From CAIWHR01 sp963779805 (GTDB lineage: Bacteria > Pseudomonadota > Gammaproteobacteria > Burkholderiales > Casimicrobiaceae): 64,000 bases of DNA. This document shows positions 47,112 to 56,607 of the stretch, in pieces; position 1 is the first letter of the stretch; the number at the start of each line of letters is the position of its first letter. The notes beneath the pieces were generated by a model. It had not been told where the DNA came from. It saw nothing but the letters and a program-made list of their open reading frames with translations, and ran no database searches. A program made the translations under genes and the position numbers. The stretch covers positions 682,001-746,000 of the forward strand of contig CAVZZN010000003.1 of NCBI GenBank assembly GCA_963779805.1, written 5' to 3'.

Positions 47112-47181
47112 CGCACCGCATGCTCGGATGCTGGCGGCACGGGAGCGAAAGTGGGGGCGGAGCATCCGCCCCCAATACCGT

Positions 47182-47679
47182 TCAGCCGGCGCGCGGTCCG
47201 AAACGCATGCCGCGGCGGCCCATCATCCCGAAATTCTGGTCGGCGATGGCCTTTTGTTCCGGCGTCAGCACGGCATAGAGCGCGTTGAACGCATTGGTCA
47301 TCGTGGCCATGGCCGCACCGCGCTGCTGCATCGCCGTCGTGCGCTGCGCCATGCGCTCCGGAGCCGTTCCGGTGCTCGCCTGCATCTGGGCGCGCAGCGC
47401 CTGCATGCCGGCAGCCTGCTCCTTTGCCGCAGCGGTGAAGGCCTGCCACGCCGCTTCCTGCGCAGAGGTGATCTTCAATTGCGCCTTCATGTCGCTCAGG
47501 CGATAGTCGACCCTCACTGCCGGATCGACCCCGGCCATCGGACCGTGACCGGGCCCCATGCCCATGCCGTGCCCGAAACCAGGGCCCATGCCGCCAAACG
47601 GCTGGGCATAGGTGGCTGCGGCGACGGCCAGCGCAATGCCGGCAACGACGCCGGTTACAACAGTGCGAGTCCTGTTCAT
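47182..47679 (-). CDS. Spy/CpxP-like periplasmic protein
   Basis: A 165-residue exported protein. A signal peptide (VVAGIALAVAAATYA) is followed by a Gly/Met/His-rich stretch (GGMGPGFGHGMGMGPGHG), then helices with LSDMKAQLKITSAQEAAW and AVLTPEQKAIADQNF, the two LTxxQ-type repeats. Spy-like proteins act as ATP-independent chaperones under envelope or metal stress. The Met/His segment could bind copper. A half operator lies 79 bases upstream. Confidence 0.85.
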   Translation of the reverse strand: MNRTRTVVTGVVAGIALAVAAATYAQPFGGMGPGFGHGMGMGPGHGPMAGVDPAVRVDYRLSDMKAQLKITSAQEAAWQAFTAAAKEQAAGMQALRAQMQASTGTAPERMAQRTTAMQQRGAAMATMTNAFNALYAVLTPEQKAIADQNFGMMGRRGMRFGPRAG

Positions 47680-47757
47680 CTTGCATCTCCAGTGGGTGGT
47701 TGAAAGCCTGTTCGAAGGAGCCGTCGGTCGCTTCCCGCAGAAGCCCTTCGCAACGGT

Positions 47758-47773
47758 TATGATTTGAGCACCC
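47758..47773. promoter_or_regulatory. Crp/Fnr-type operator, one good half (TATGA-N6-CACCC)
   Basis: Reads TATGATTTGAGCACCC. The first 11 bases match the 48579 site exactly; the second half is poor. It is upstream of the Spy-like gene. Confidence 0.35.
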
Positions 47774-47953
47774 CTGTGTAAGCAGAGCATGTCGCGACAG
47801 CGCCGTTTCGTAGCGCAGTGCGACGAACCCGGGGAATGACACACTGCGTTACTTTTCTCTCGCCGGGCCTGCCCGAAGCCGAAGTCGTTGGCAGCGCCGT
47901 CTATCTGGTCGCGCGCCGCGGTCGGTTGAAGTTGTAGGCGCGCATTTCCGACC

Positions 47954-48565
47954 ATGGCGCCGCGCGAGCCCTTGCCCAACCTTCCCGCCTATTTACCGGC
48001 CGCGCTGCGGACGCTCGGCCAACCGGTCACCTGCCCGAAGGATGGGTGGGTGTTCCGCAAAGGCGATGCAGTGAAAGCCGTGTTCCTCGTGCTCGAAGGT
48101 GAGATCCGCCTCTCCCGCTTTGCCAAAGATGGCAGCGAAATAGCGTTGCATCGCGCGGGCCGCCGCGAGTTCTTTGCCGAGGCGGCGCTCAACGCACCGC
48201 GCTATCACTGCAACGCGATTGCTTCACAGGCGTCGACGTTGCTCGCTTTCCCGGCCGCCAAGGTCCGCGCGCTGCTGGCGAAGGACCCGGAGTTCGCCCG
48301 CCAGTGGTTGGCGCTTCTCGCTCGGCAGTTGCACGCCGCGCGGGCGAGGCTCGAGCGCCTGGCACTGAAATCGGCCGCCGAACGGGTCTTGCATTACCTG
48401 CACACCGAAGGCAAGGGACCGCGCTGCGAGGTGGCGCTCGAAGGCAGCGTCAAGGATCTCGCGAAGGAACTGGGGCTGACGCACGAGAGCCTCTACCGGA
48501 CGCTGGCACGCCTGGAGCAGGAGGGCGTGGTCGTCCGCAGGGACCGCCGTCTGGCCCTCGCGTAG
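47954..48565 (+). CDS. Crp/Fnr family transcriptional regulator
   Basis: A 203-residue intact regulator. The cyclic-nucleotide-binding-like barrel reads VFRKGDAVKAVFLVLEGEIRLS and GRREFFAEAALNAPRYHCNA (quoted in parts); a long dimer helix follows (LARQLHAARARLERLALKSA), and the winged helix contains VKDLAKELGLTHESLYRTLARL. It lacks the Fnr N-terminal Fe-S cysteines, and the effector is unknown. Nearby TATGA-N6-TCATA sites have Crp architecture. Confidence 0.88.
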   Translation: MAPREPLPNLPAYLPAALRTLGQPVTCPKDGWVFRKGDAVKAVFLVLEGEIRLSRFAKDGSEIALHRAGRREFFAEAALNAPRYHCNAIASQASTLLAFPAAKVRALLAKDPEFARQWLALLARQLHAARARLERLALKSAAERVLHYLHTEGKGPRCEVALEGSVKDLAKELGLTHESLYRTLARLEQEGVVVRRDRRLALA

Positions 48566-48578
48566 CACGGCAGTGCCA

Positions 48579-48594
48579 TATGATTTGAGTCATA
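48579..48594. promoter_or_regulatory. Crp/Fnr-type operator, perfect TATGA-N6-TCATA
   Basis: Reads TATGATTTGAGTCATA, a perfect inverted repeat 14 bases after the regulator stop. It is the best copy of the motif but has no intact gene downstream on the plus strand. Confidence 0.55.
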
Positions 48595-48654
48595 CGCGTC
48601 GCTTGGCCCTCCGCGCGACAATGCCTCCACGGCAGATCTTCTGCGGGAGGTGGG

Positions 48655-48709
48655 ATGCGTCTACACGTGTGCGCTGTTACCGTGACGACGTCGGCTGCGA
48701 CCCGAGCGA
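48655..48709 (+). other. Possible truncated gene start at the island edge
   Basis: ATG 48655 has a strong GGGAGG site 6 bases upstream and reads MRLHVCAVTVTT before entering the antisense of the next gene. With the operator 60 bases upstream it could be the remnant of a third regulated gene. Chance is a real alternative. Confidence 0.2.
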
Positions 48710-49604
48710 TTACGTGCGTGCGCGGCGGTCGTACACGATCGCAAGCACCGACAGCACGATCACCAGCGATCCCGACTGCGGTCAGGATGTCGGGCGTCTC
48801 GCCGAACATCGCCACGCCGACCACCGCTGCCAGCGGAAGCTGCATGAAGTCGACCGGCGTGATCACCGTCGCGTCGCCCAGTGCAGCGGCGCGCGCGACG
48901 CAGTACTGCGCCGAAGCCGCGACGAACGCGGCGAGCGCGAGCCACGCGAGCTGAAGTGCGTTCGGCGTCACCCAGTCCCACAGTGCGAGCGGGAGCGCCC
49001 ACAACGCGCCGAACACCGAGAAATAGAACACGATGCGCCCGGCCGGCTCGGTGGTCGCGAGCTGCTTCACCTGCACGAGGGTGAGGCTCGACACCGCGCC
49101 GCCGAGGATCGCGACCAGCACCGCGGCCTGTGCGTCCAGCGCGGGCCGCACGACGATGACCACGCCGGTGAAGCCGACCACCGTGGCGAGGCCGCGGCGC
49201 CACCCGACCCGCTCACCCAGGAAGACCGCCGCGGTGAGCGGAGTCCAGAGCGGGCGCGTGAACGAGATCGCGGTGAACGTGGTGAGCGGCAGGTACTTCA
49301 CGCCGAACACCCAGCACCACATCGCGAGCGCCCCGACGGCGCCGCGCAGGAAGTGCGCCTTGAGCCGTCGGGTCGCGAGCACGACGAGCCCGTAACGGGC
49401 GATCCACGGCAACACGAGCGGAATCGCGAACGCCATCCGGAACAGGAACACCACGCCGACCGGCAGCTCGCGCGTCGCGCGCTTGAGGATCGCACTCATC
49501 GCCACCACGCACGCCGCCCCGAGCAGCATCCAGAGCATCGCGCGGACCTGGCTCGCGCGTGCCGCGCCGCGCGCGTCGACAGCGCCGGCCGGCAGGCCTT
49601 CCAT
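48710..49604 (-). CDS. EamA/DMT family transporter, frameshifted at the 3' end
   Basis: About 298 residues, ten membrane segments: WMLLGAACVVAMSAILKRA, LPLTTFTAISFTRPLWTPL and GDATVITPVDFMQLPLAAVV are typical of the RhaT/EamA group. A base near 48775 must be skipped to give SLVIVLSVLAIVYDRRART and TAA 48710. ATG 49604 overlaps the hydantoinase A stop (TGATG). It is the last gene of the long minus-strand cluster and might export a product or import a substrate. Confidence 0.82.
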
Positions 49605-51727
49605 CAATCGACGCTGAGCAGCACGTTGCCGTTCGCGTCGACCATCGCATCGCATCCGGGGGGCACCACGATGGTCGTGTCGTATTCCTGGATCAGCAGC
49701 GGGCCGTGGCGCGGCGCGCGCCCGAGCGAGCCGCGGGAGACGACCGCGGCTTCGAGCAGCCCGTGCTCGGGCCCGAAGTACACCTCGCGGCGCGCCTCGG
49801 GATGCGCTTCCTCGCGCCCCCATTGGGTGCCGTGCTCGACGTCGCGCGGCACGCGCATGACGAGCCGCACGGTGACGAGCTCGAAGGCTTTCGTGTCGCC
49901 GCGATGGCCGTAGGTCTGCTCGAACTCCTGCTCGAACCGTTCCTCCAGCGCCCGCAGCGCGTCGGGCGTGAGCGGCCCGTCCGCCATCGGCACCGTCAGC
50001 TCCGACGACTGTCCGCGATAGCGCAGATCGGCGGAGCGCGAGAACTGCGCACGCGAAGGATCGAAACCCTCTTCCTGCACCCGGTGCAGCAGGTCCTCGC
50101 TCATCTCGCCGAGCGCGGCCTCGACCGGGGCCATGCTCACGGCGCCCGCCGTGGCGATCAGCACCGTGCGCGCGGCGTGGTGCTCGATCTCCGCACGCAA
50201 GAGGCCGAGCGCGCTGAACACGCCCGGTGCGGGCGGCACGAGCACCTGCCGGATGCCGAGGGTGCGTGCCACCCCCGCGGCATGGATGGGTCCGGCGCCG
50301 CCGAACGCCATCATCACGAAATCGGCGGGATCGCGCCCGCGCTCGACCGACACCGACTTGATCGCGCGCACCATGTTCGAGTTCGCCACCGCGTGAATGC
50401 CGTAGGCGGCGTCCAGCAGCGAAAGGCCCGCGGGTTCGCTCACGTGCGTGCGCACCGCCGCCTGCGCGAGCTTCGGATCCACCGCGAGCATTCCGCCCGC
50501 GAGCGACGTGCTGCTGATGTAGCCCAGCAGCAGGTTCGCGTCGGTGACGGTCGGTCGATCGCTGCCCTGGCCATAGCACGCGGGGCCCGGCACCGCGCCG
50601 GCGCTGTGCGGTCCCACGCGCAACGCGCCCCCCGCATCCAGCGCAGCGATGCTGCCGCCGCCGGCGCCGACTTCCGAGATGTCGATCACCGGAATGCGCA
50701 GCAGATAGCCGTTGCCGCGCATGAGCCGGCTGCTCACCGAGACGGCGGAGCCCACTTCGTATTCCGTGCCGCGCAGGATCTCGCCGCGCTCGATGATCGA
50801 CGCCTTGGTGGTGGTGCCGCCCATGTCGAGCGTGATCACGTTCGGGTAGCCGCTGTCGCGCGCGACCCGCTGTGCCGCCACCACGCCGGCCGCGGGCCCC
50901 GACTCGATGATCGTGACCGGCCGCGTCGCCGCGGACGACGCGCTGATCAGGCCGCCGTTCGATTGCATCACCAGCACCGGCGCGCGCACCTCGCATTGCG
51001 CAAGCGCGCCGCGCAACCGCTCGAGATAGCGCGCGATCAGCGGCCGCACATACGCATTCACCACGGTCGTGCTCGTGCGCTCGAACTCGAGGATCTCGGG
51101 CAGCACGTCGGAGGAGATCGATACGTGCACGCCCGGCATGCGCTCGCGGATGCGCGCCCCGGCGGCACGCTCGTGCGCGGGATTGCGGTACGCGTGCAGG
51201 AAGCACACCGCGACCGTCGCCACGCCTGCGCCGAGGAACGCCTCGGCGGCAGCATCGACCGCTGCGAGATCGAGCGGCACCAGCACCTCGCCGCGTGCAT
51301 CGAGCCGCTCGGGAACGCCGAAGCGCAGCGCGCGCTCGACCAGCGGCTCCGGCTTCTTCCAGTCGAGGTCGTAGGCGAGCGGAATGCGGATGCGCCGCAG
51401 CTCGAGCACGTCGCGAAAGCCCTCGGTGGTGACGAGTCCGGTGCGCGCACCCTTGCGCTCGAGGATCGCGTTGGTGGCGACCGTGGTCGCATGCACGACC
51501 TCGGCGACCTCGCGTCCGCGCAGGCCCGACTCCGCGCAATAGTCGGCGATGCCCTCGACGATCGCGCGCGAGTAATCGGCCGGCGTGGACGGCCGCTTGC
51601 GCCGCTCGAGCACGCCGTCGGGGCGCAGGAACACGAAATCGGTGAAGGTGCCGCCGATGTCCACCCCCACCCGCAGCCGCGGCGCGTGCGCGTGAACGGC
51701 GCCCTGGATCGGCCCGGCGGCGCTCAT
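49604..51727 (-). CDS. hyuA: Hydantoinase/oxoprolinase subunit A
   Basis: A 707-residue intact protein. RVGVDIGGTFTDFVFL is the actin-like ATP-binding motif, VVHATTVATNAILERKGA follows, and VITLDMGGTTTKASII, SEVGAGGGSIAALDAGG and MAFGGAGPIHAAGVA are family blocks. With subunit B it hydrolyses cyclic amides such as hydantoins or 5-oxoproline using ATP, or carboxylates ketones in related enzymes. It follows hyuB by 56 bases. A second A-type gene lies at the right edge. Confidence 0.92.
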   Translation of the reverse strand: MSAAGPIQGAVHAHAPRLRVGVDIGGTFTDFVFLRPDGVLERRKRPSTPADYSRAIVEGIADYCAESGLRGREVAEVVHATTVATNAILERKGARTGLVTTEGFRDVLELRRIRIPLAYDLDWKKPEPLVERALRFGVPERLDARGEVLVPLDLAAVDAAAEAFLGAGVATVAVCFLHAYRNPAHERAAGARIRERMPGVHVSISSDVLPEILEFERTSTTVVNAYVRPLIARYLERLRGALAQCEVRAPVLVMQSNGGLISASSAATRPVTIIESGPAAGVVAAQRVARDSGYPNVITLDMGGTTTKASIIERGEILRGTEYEVGSAVSVSSRLMRGNGYLLRIPVIDISEVGAGGGSIAALDAGGALRVGPHSAGAVPGPACYGQGSDRPTVTDANLLLGYISSTSLAGGMLAVDPKLAQAAVRTHVSEPAGLSLLDAAYGIHAVANSNMVRAIKSVSVERGRDPADFVMMAFGGAGPIHAAGVARTLGIRQVLVPPAPGVFSALGLLRAEIEHHAARTVLIATAGAVSMAPVEAALGEMSEDLLHRVQEEGFDPSRAQFSRSADLRYRGQSSELTVPMADGPLTPDALRALEERFEQEFEQTYGHRGDTKAFELVTVRLVMRVPRDVEHGTQWGREEAHPEARREVYFGPEHGLLEAAVVSRGSLGRAPRHGPLLIQEYDTTIVVPPGCDAMVDANGNVLLSVD

Positions 51728-51783
51728 TGGACTACCTTCGTGCTGCGCACTCCGGCATTCGCGCTTGGGGCGGCCCGGCGCGC

Positions 51784-53569
51784 TCATGCGCTCCTCGCCG
51801 TCGCAGGCGCGCTGCGTTGCACGCGCAGCGCGGCCGTCGCGTCGTCGTCGATCCGCCACGGCGCCGGCAGGACCACGACGCCGTAGTCGCGGCGCGCGCC
51901 CTCCGGCGTCACCTTGCCGTGGCGCACGTCGTCGAGCACCTTCGCCGGATCGCGCCGCAGCGGATCGCCGTAGCCGCCCGCACCCGCGGTCGTGTGGCGG
52001 ATCGCCTGCCCTTTCTCGAGGCCGCGCGTGAACTTGGTCGGAAGCTGGCGCCACGTTCCGCCATCGTCCAGCAGGTTGTTCGAAGGCGCGCCGGGCTGCC
52101 CTCCGGCGAGGCCGTAGGGCCGGTTGCGCCTGCGGTCCGAGCGCAACTGCAGCGTCGCGCGCTCGCCCAGGAAGCGAAGCTGGCGCGAGACCGACATGCC
52201 GCCGCGCCACTCGCCGGGCCCGCCGCTGTCGGGCACGAGCTCGTAGTGCTCCACCCGGATCGGCGCCTGGTTCTCCACCATCTCGATGGGCGCGTTGCTG
52301 ATGTTGGCCGCGCCGTTGGCGATGCCGTCGATGCCTTCGCGCCGGAAGCCCCCGCCCCACGCGCCCATCATCGCCTCGCGGAAGAGCGAGAAGCGGCCCT
52401 CGCGGTCGAAGCAGCCGAAGCTGTAGCTCGTGGTGCCGCCTTCGCCCGCCGCGCGCACGCGCTCGGGCAGCGCCTGCGCCAGCGCGCCGAACATCGCGTC
52501 GATCAGGCGAAATCCGCTGATGCCGCGCGCGGCCACGGCGGCCGGCGGCTTCGGATTCACCAGGCAGCCGAGCGGCGCCTTCACGTGGATCGCGCGGAAG
52601 AAACCGGCGTTGTTCGGCACGTCCGAATCCATGATGCAGCGGATGGCGAAATACACCGCGGACTTCGCGAACGACAGCGTCGAGTTGATCGCGCCGCGCA
52701 CCTGCGGGGACGTGCCGTCGAGGTCGACCGTGATCTCGTCGCCCTGCACGTGGATCGCCACCTCGATGCGCACCGGCTGGTCCATGTTCACGCCGTCGTC
52801 GTCGAGGTGATCGACGAACCGGTACACGCCGGGCGGAAGGGAGCGCACCGTGCGCCGCGCCTCGCGCTCGCTGTAGTCGAGGAGCTCGTCGAAGTACTGC
52901 TCGAGCGCGTCGAACGCCGAAGCGGGCCGCGAGCTCGGCCATGCCGCGCTCGGCGATGCGGCAGGCCGCGAGCTGCGCCTGCACGTCGCCCAGCACGACG
53001 TCGGGAATGCGCACGTTGATCGCGATCATGTCGAGCAGCGTCTGGTTCGGCTCGCCGCGCTCGTAGAGCTTCAGCACCGGGATGCGCAGTCCCTCCTGGT
53101 AGATCTCCGTCGAATCGGCGGCGCTGGAGCCCGGAACGCGTCCGCCCATGTCGTTGTGATGCGCGACCACCACGGCATAGCCGAGCAGGCGCTGCCCGAC
53201 GAAGACGGGCTTGAACATGAAGATGTCCGGCAGGTGCATGCCGCCCTGATAGGGATCGTTCAGCACCACGACGTCGCCGGGCTGCAGCGTGTCGCCGTAT
53301 TTCCTGAGCACGCCCTCCATCGCGTCGGGGATCGAGCCCAGGTGCAGCGCGAGGCTCAGGCCCTGCGCGATCATGCGGCCGTGGCGATCGCAGAACGCGC
53401 TGGAGAGATCCATCGTGTCGCGCATGATCGAGGAATAGGCGATGCGGATGACGGTGAGCACCATCTCGTCGACCACCGAGCCGATCGCGTTCTTGACGAG
53501 CTCGAGGCGCACCGGGTCGGGAGGTAACCTCCCCCGTGCTTGCCCGCTCCCCGAGCCCTCATGCGCCAT
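51784..53569 (-). CDS. hyuB: Hydantoinase/oxoprolinase subunit B, frameshifted
   Basis: About 590 residues. LVKNAIGSVVDEMVLTVIRI, SSIMRDTMDLSSAFCD, VVVLNDPYQGGMHLPDI and AHHNDMGGRVPGSSAADS are the N-terminal blocks; TGAGGYGDPL-like AGAGGYGDPLRRDPAKV closes it. An extra base near 52930 splits the frame between ELAAR and SAFDALEQYFDEL. The ATG overlaps the end of the isocitrate-lyase-like gene. Confidence 0.9.
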
Positions 53570-54453
53570 ATTTCTTCTCCAGCTCGCGGATCTCCGGCAG
53601 GCGGTTCAATGCCCAGAACTCCTCGAAGCCGACCATGCGATCGAGCACCGACACCGAGTTGCCGGTCTCGCGGATCTCGGTGAGCACCTCGCGCATCGTC
53701 TTGCACGCCGCCATCAGCGCGTGCACGTAGAAGCACGCGGTGGAAAAGCCCAGCGCTGCGGATCTCGTCGACGTGCAGGCGCGGCACCATTCCGCTCGGC
53801 GAATGGTTGTAGTGCAGCGGAATGCGCCCGCGGAACTGGCGGGCCATGGCCTCGATCTCCTCCATCGACTCGCGCATCTCGAAGAACAGCATGTCGGCGC
53901 CGGCCTCGAGATACGCCTCGCCGCGCTCGAGCGTCTTCGCGAGGCCCTCGACCATCACCGCGTCGCAGCGCGCGATGATCACGAAATCCTCGTCGCGCCG
54001 GGCGTCGAGCGCGGCGCGGATCTTGCCCGCCATCTCCTCCTTGGGGATGAGGCGCTTGCCGAACATGTGGCCGCAGCGCTTCGGCCACGCCTGGTCCTCG
54101 ATGTGGATGCCGGCGACACCGGCGCGCTCGAACTCGCGCACCGTGCGCATCACGTTGAGCGCGTTGCCGTAGCCGTTGTCGGCATCGACCACCACCGGAA
54201 TGCGCACCGCCTCGGCGATGTAGCGCGCGTTGGCGACCATCTCCTCCATCGTGACGAAGCCCACGTCCGGGTACCCGCGGCACATCGAGACGCCGGCCCC
54301 GGTGACCACGCACAGGGGATAACCGGTTTCCTGCACGATCCGCGCACTGAGCGCGTCGTGCGCGCCGCCGCCCAGGACGAGCTCACCCGAGCGCAGAAGC
54401 GCGCGCAGCTCGCGTCCCGGCGTGCGGGCGTTGCGTTCATCCAGAAACTTCAT
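53559..54453 (-). CDS. Isocitrate lyase/PEP mutase family enzyme, frameshifted
   Basis: About 297 residues: ARIVQETGYPLCVVTGAGVS, PVVVDADNGYGNALNVMRTV, GIHIEDQAWPKRCGHMFGKR with the catalytic KRCGH loop, and IIARCDAVMVEGLAKTLERG. This branch includes 2,3-dimethylmalate lyase and oxaloacetate decarboxylase. Skipping one base near 53745 joins SAGL to GFSTACFYVHALM and ends ELEKKYGA. It overlaps TctA by 17 bases. The C-C lyase fits carboxylic-acid breakdown. Confidence 0.85.
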
Positions 54454-56007
54454 GCGACCGTCCCTTGTCGTCGTTGACCGCGATCGGCGGCGGGGGCTCG
54501 TCCTCGGCCTCCGTCAGCATCCGCTTGCGAAAGCCGAGCAGCCACGCGATCGACTGCAGCACCAGCAGGAGCAGCGCTGCCCCGACGATCACCCGCGAGG
54601 CGGCCCCGTGCAGCAGGGCCGCCCAATCGCCATTCGTGATGATCAGCGCGCGGCGCAGCGAAAGCTCGATGCGGTCGCCGAGCACGACCGCGAGCAGCAG
54701 GGGCGCCACGTCGAACTTGAACTTGCGCAGCACGTAGCCGATCACGCCGAATATGGCCATGACCAGGATCTCGTCGGCGTTGGCATTCACGCTGTAGATG
54801 CCGATGATGCACATCAGCAGCACGCAGCGGCGCGAGATAGGCATAGGGGATGCGCAGCAGGTTCACGAACAGGCCCACCAGCGGGAGGTTGAGGATCGAG
54901 CAGCATGACGTTGCCGACGTACATGCTGGCGATCAGGCCCCAGAACACGTCGGGATGCTCGGACACGAGCTGCGGCCCCGGATTGATGCCGTGGATCATC
55001 ATCGCGGAGAGCAGGATCGCCGTGGCGGGGATCGCCGGAATGCCGAGCACGAGCAGCGGCACCATCGCGCTGCCGGTCGTCGCGTTGTTCGCGGTCTCCG
55101 GACCGGCGACGCCGGCGATCGCGCCGTGGCCGAACTCTTCCGGATGCTTCGAGAAGCGCTTCTCGACCGCATAGCGACACGAACGTCGAGATGACGTGCG
55201 AGATCCCGGGGATGAAGCCGAACAGGAAGCCGATGATCGTGCCGCGGCCGATCGCCGGTGCCGAGTCGCGGATGTCCTTCCATTGCGGCACGAGGCTTCT
55301 CAGCGTCGGCGTGATCGGCCGCACTTTGACGATGTCCTCCATGTTGAGCAGGATCTCGCTCACGCCGAACAGGCCCAGGGCCATGCCCACGAAGCTGATG
55401 CCTTCCGTGAGCTGCGATCGAGCCGAACGTGAAGCGCGGAAACCCGGAGAGCGGATCGAGGCCGACGGTCGCGATGATCAGGTCCGGCGAGGATCATCGC
55501 GATGGTCTTGCAGCGCGGGTCCGCTGCTGATGAAGCTCATCACCGCGAGCGCGAGCACCATCAGCGCGAATTCGGCGGCCGGGCCGACCGTGCAGCATCA
55601 CCTGCGGCGAGCGAGGGCGCGAACAGCATCAGGCCGACCACGCTCACCGAGCCGCCGATGAAGCTGCCCACGCCCGCGACGACCAGCGCCGGTCCGGCCC
55701 GCCCCTGCTTCGCCATCTCGTGGCCGTCGATGCAGGTGACCACCGACGCCGCCTCGCCGGGGATGCGCAGCAGGATGGACGTGGTGGAGCCGCCGTACAT
55801 CGCGCCGTAGAAGATGCCGGCGAGCATGATGAGCGCGCTCGCGGGATCGAGCTTGAACGTGAGCGGCAGCAGCAGCGTGAGCCCGGCAAGCGGCCCGAGG
55901 CCGGGCAGCACGCCGACGATCGTTCCCCACAGGCAGCCGATGAAGCAGTAGAGCAGGTTGTTCGGGGCGAGCGCGATCTCGAAGCCGCGGGCGAGGAATT
56001 CGAGCAT
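54437..56007 (-). CDS. tctA: Tripartite tricarboxylate transporter, large permease subunit TctA, heavily frameshifted
   Basis: The N terminus (NLLYCFIGCLWGTIVGVLPGLGP, quoted in part) and GAMYGGSTTSILLRIPGEAA are diagnostic of TctA (DUF112). Later parts in other frames read FLFGFIPGISHVISTFVS, LVLGIPAIPATAILLSAMMI and LLLAVVLGDRIELSLRRALI. Roughly eight one-base extras between about 55600 and 54840 must be skipped; this is the most damaged gene here. It works with TctB and the TctC-type binding protein to import organic acids. Confidence 0.85.
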
Positions 56008-56033
56008 TCGGCGTTTCCTTTCGCTCGCCTGCT

Positions 56034-56607
56034 TCAGCCGAAGCTCAGCAAGCCGGGCGGAAGCGCTGACGCCCAGCAGCTGCACGAAGAACGCATACGA
56101 CAGCACCGCGGCTGCCGCGGCCGCGGCCAGCGACCCTGCCCAGCCGAGCCGCGAGAACGCGCGCAGCAGCACGAGCATGAAGAGCGTCGCGGCGAGCACA
56201 TAGCCGAGCCACTCGAACACGAGGCTCAGCACGACCAGCGCGACGGTCGTGAGCGCGATGTCGCGATGCCCGAGGTCGACCGATGCCCCGCTCGCCGACG
56301 TGGCCAGGCGCACTGCCCGGACGATCAGGCCGACGCTGGTGAGCGCGAGCAGCGTGCCCAGCACGCCGGGGAAGAAGCCGGGACCGGGCGCGCCGAGGGT
56401 GCCGGCAGGCATCCCCAGCGCGGCCCAGACGACGCCGCAGGCGAGCACGAGAAGGACGAGACCGATCGCCATCTCGCCCCGGCGCACCGACACCGTGAAG
56501 CGGCCCCAGCGGCCGCGAGCGTAGCCTCCGGCCGGCTCGCGCGCTTCGCCCGCTGCGCTCACCGCGTGTCCCCGGCGCGTCACTCCTGCGCCCCTCGCCG
56601 TGCTCAT
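56034..56607 (-). CDS. tctB: Tripartite tricarboxylate transporter small subunit TctB, frameshifted
   Basis: About 190 residues with four membrane helices: IGLVLLVLACGVVWAALG, PGPGFFPGVLGTLLALTSVG, LTTVALVVLSLVFEWLGYVLA and a helix with YAFFVQLLGV. PGPGFFP is the TctB signature. Skipping one base near 56070 changes the end to SLPPGLLSFG and TGA 56034. The ATG overlaps the TctC stop as ATGA. Confidence 0.85.

Noticed and set aside
48573..49913. A 446-residue plus-strand frame after the Crp/Fnr gene
   Set aside because: It is antisense to the EamA transporter and hydantoinase A genes, with Arg/His-rich shadow composition.
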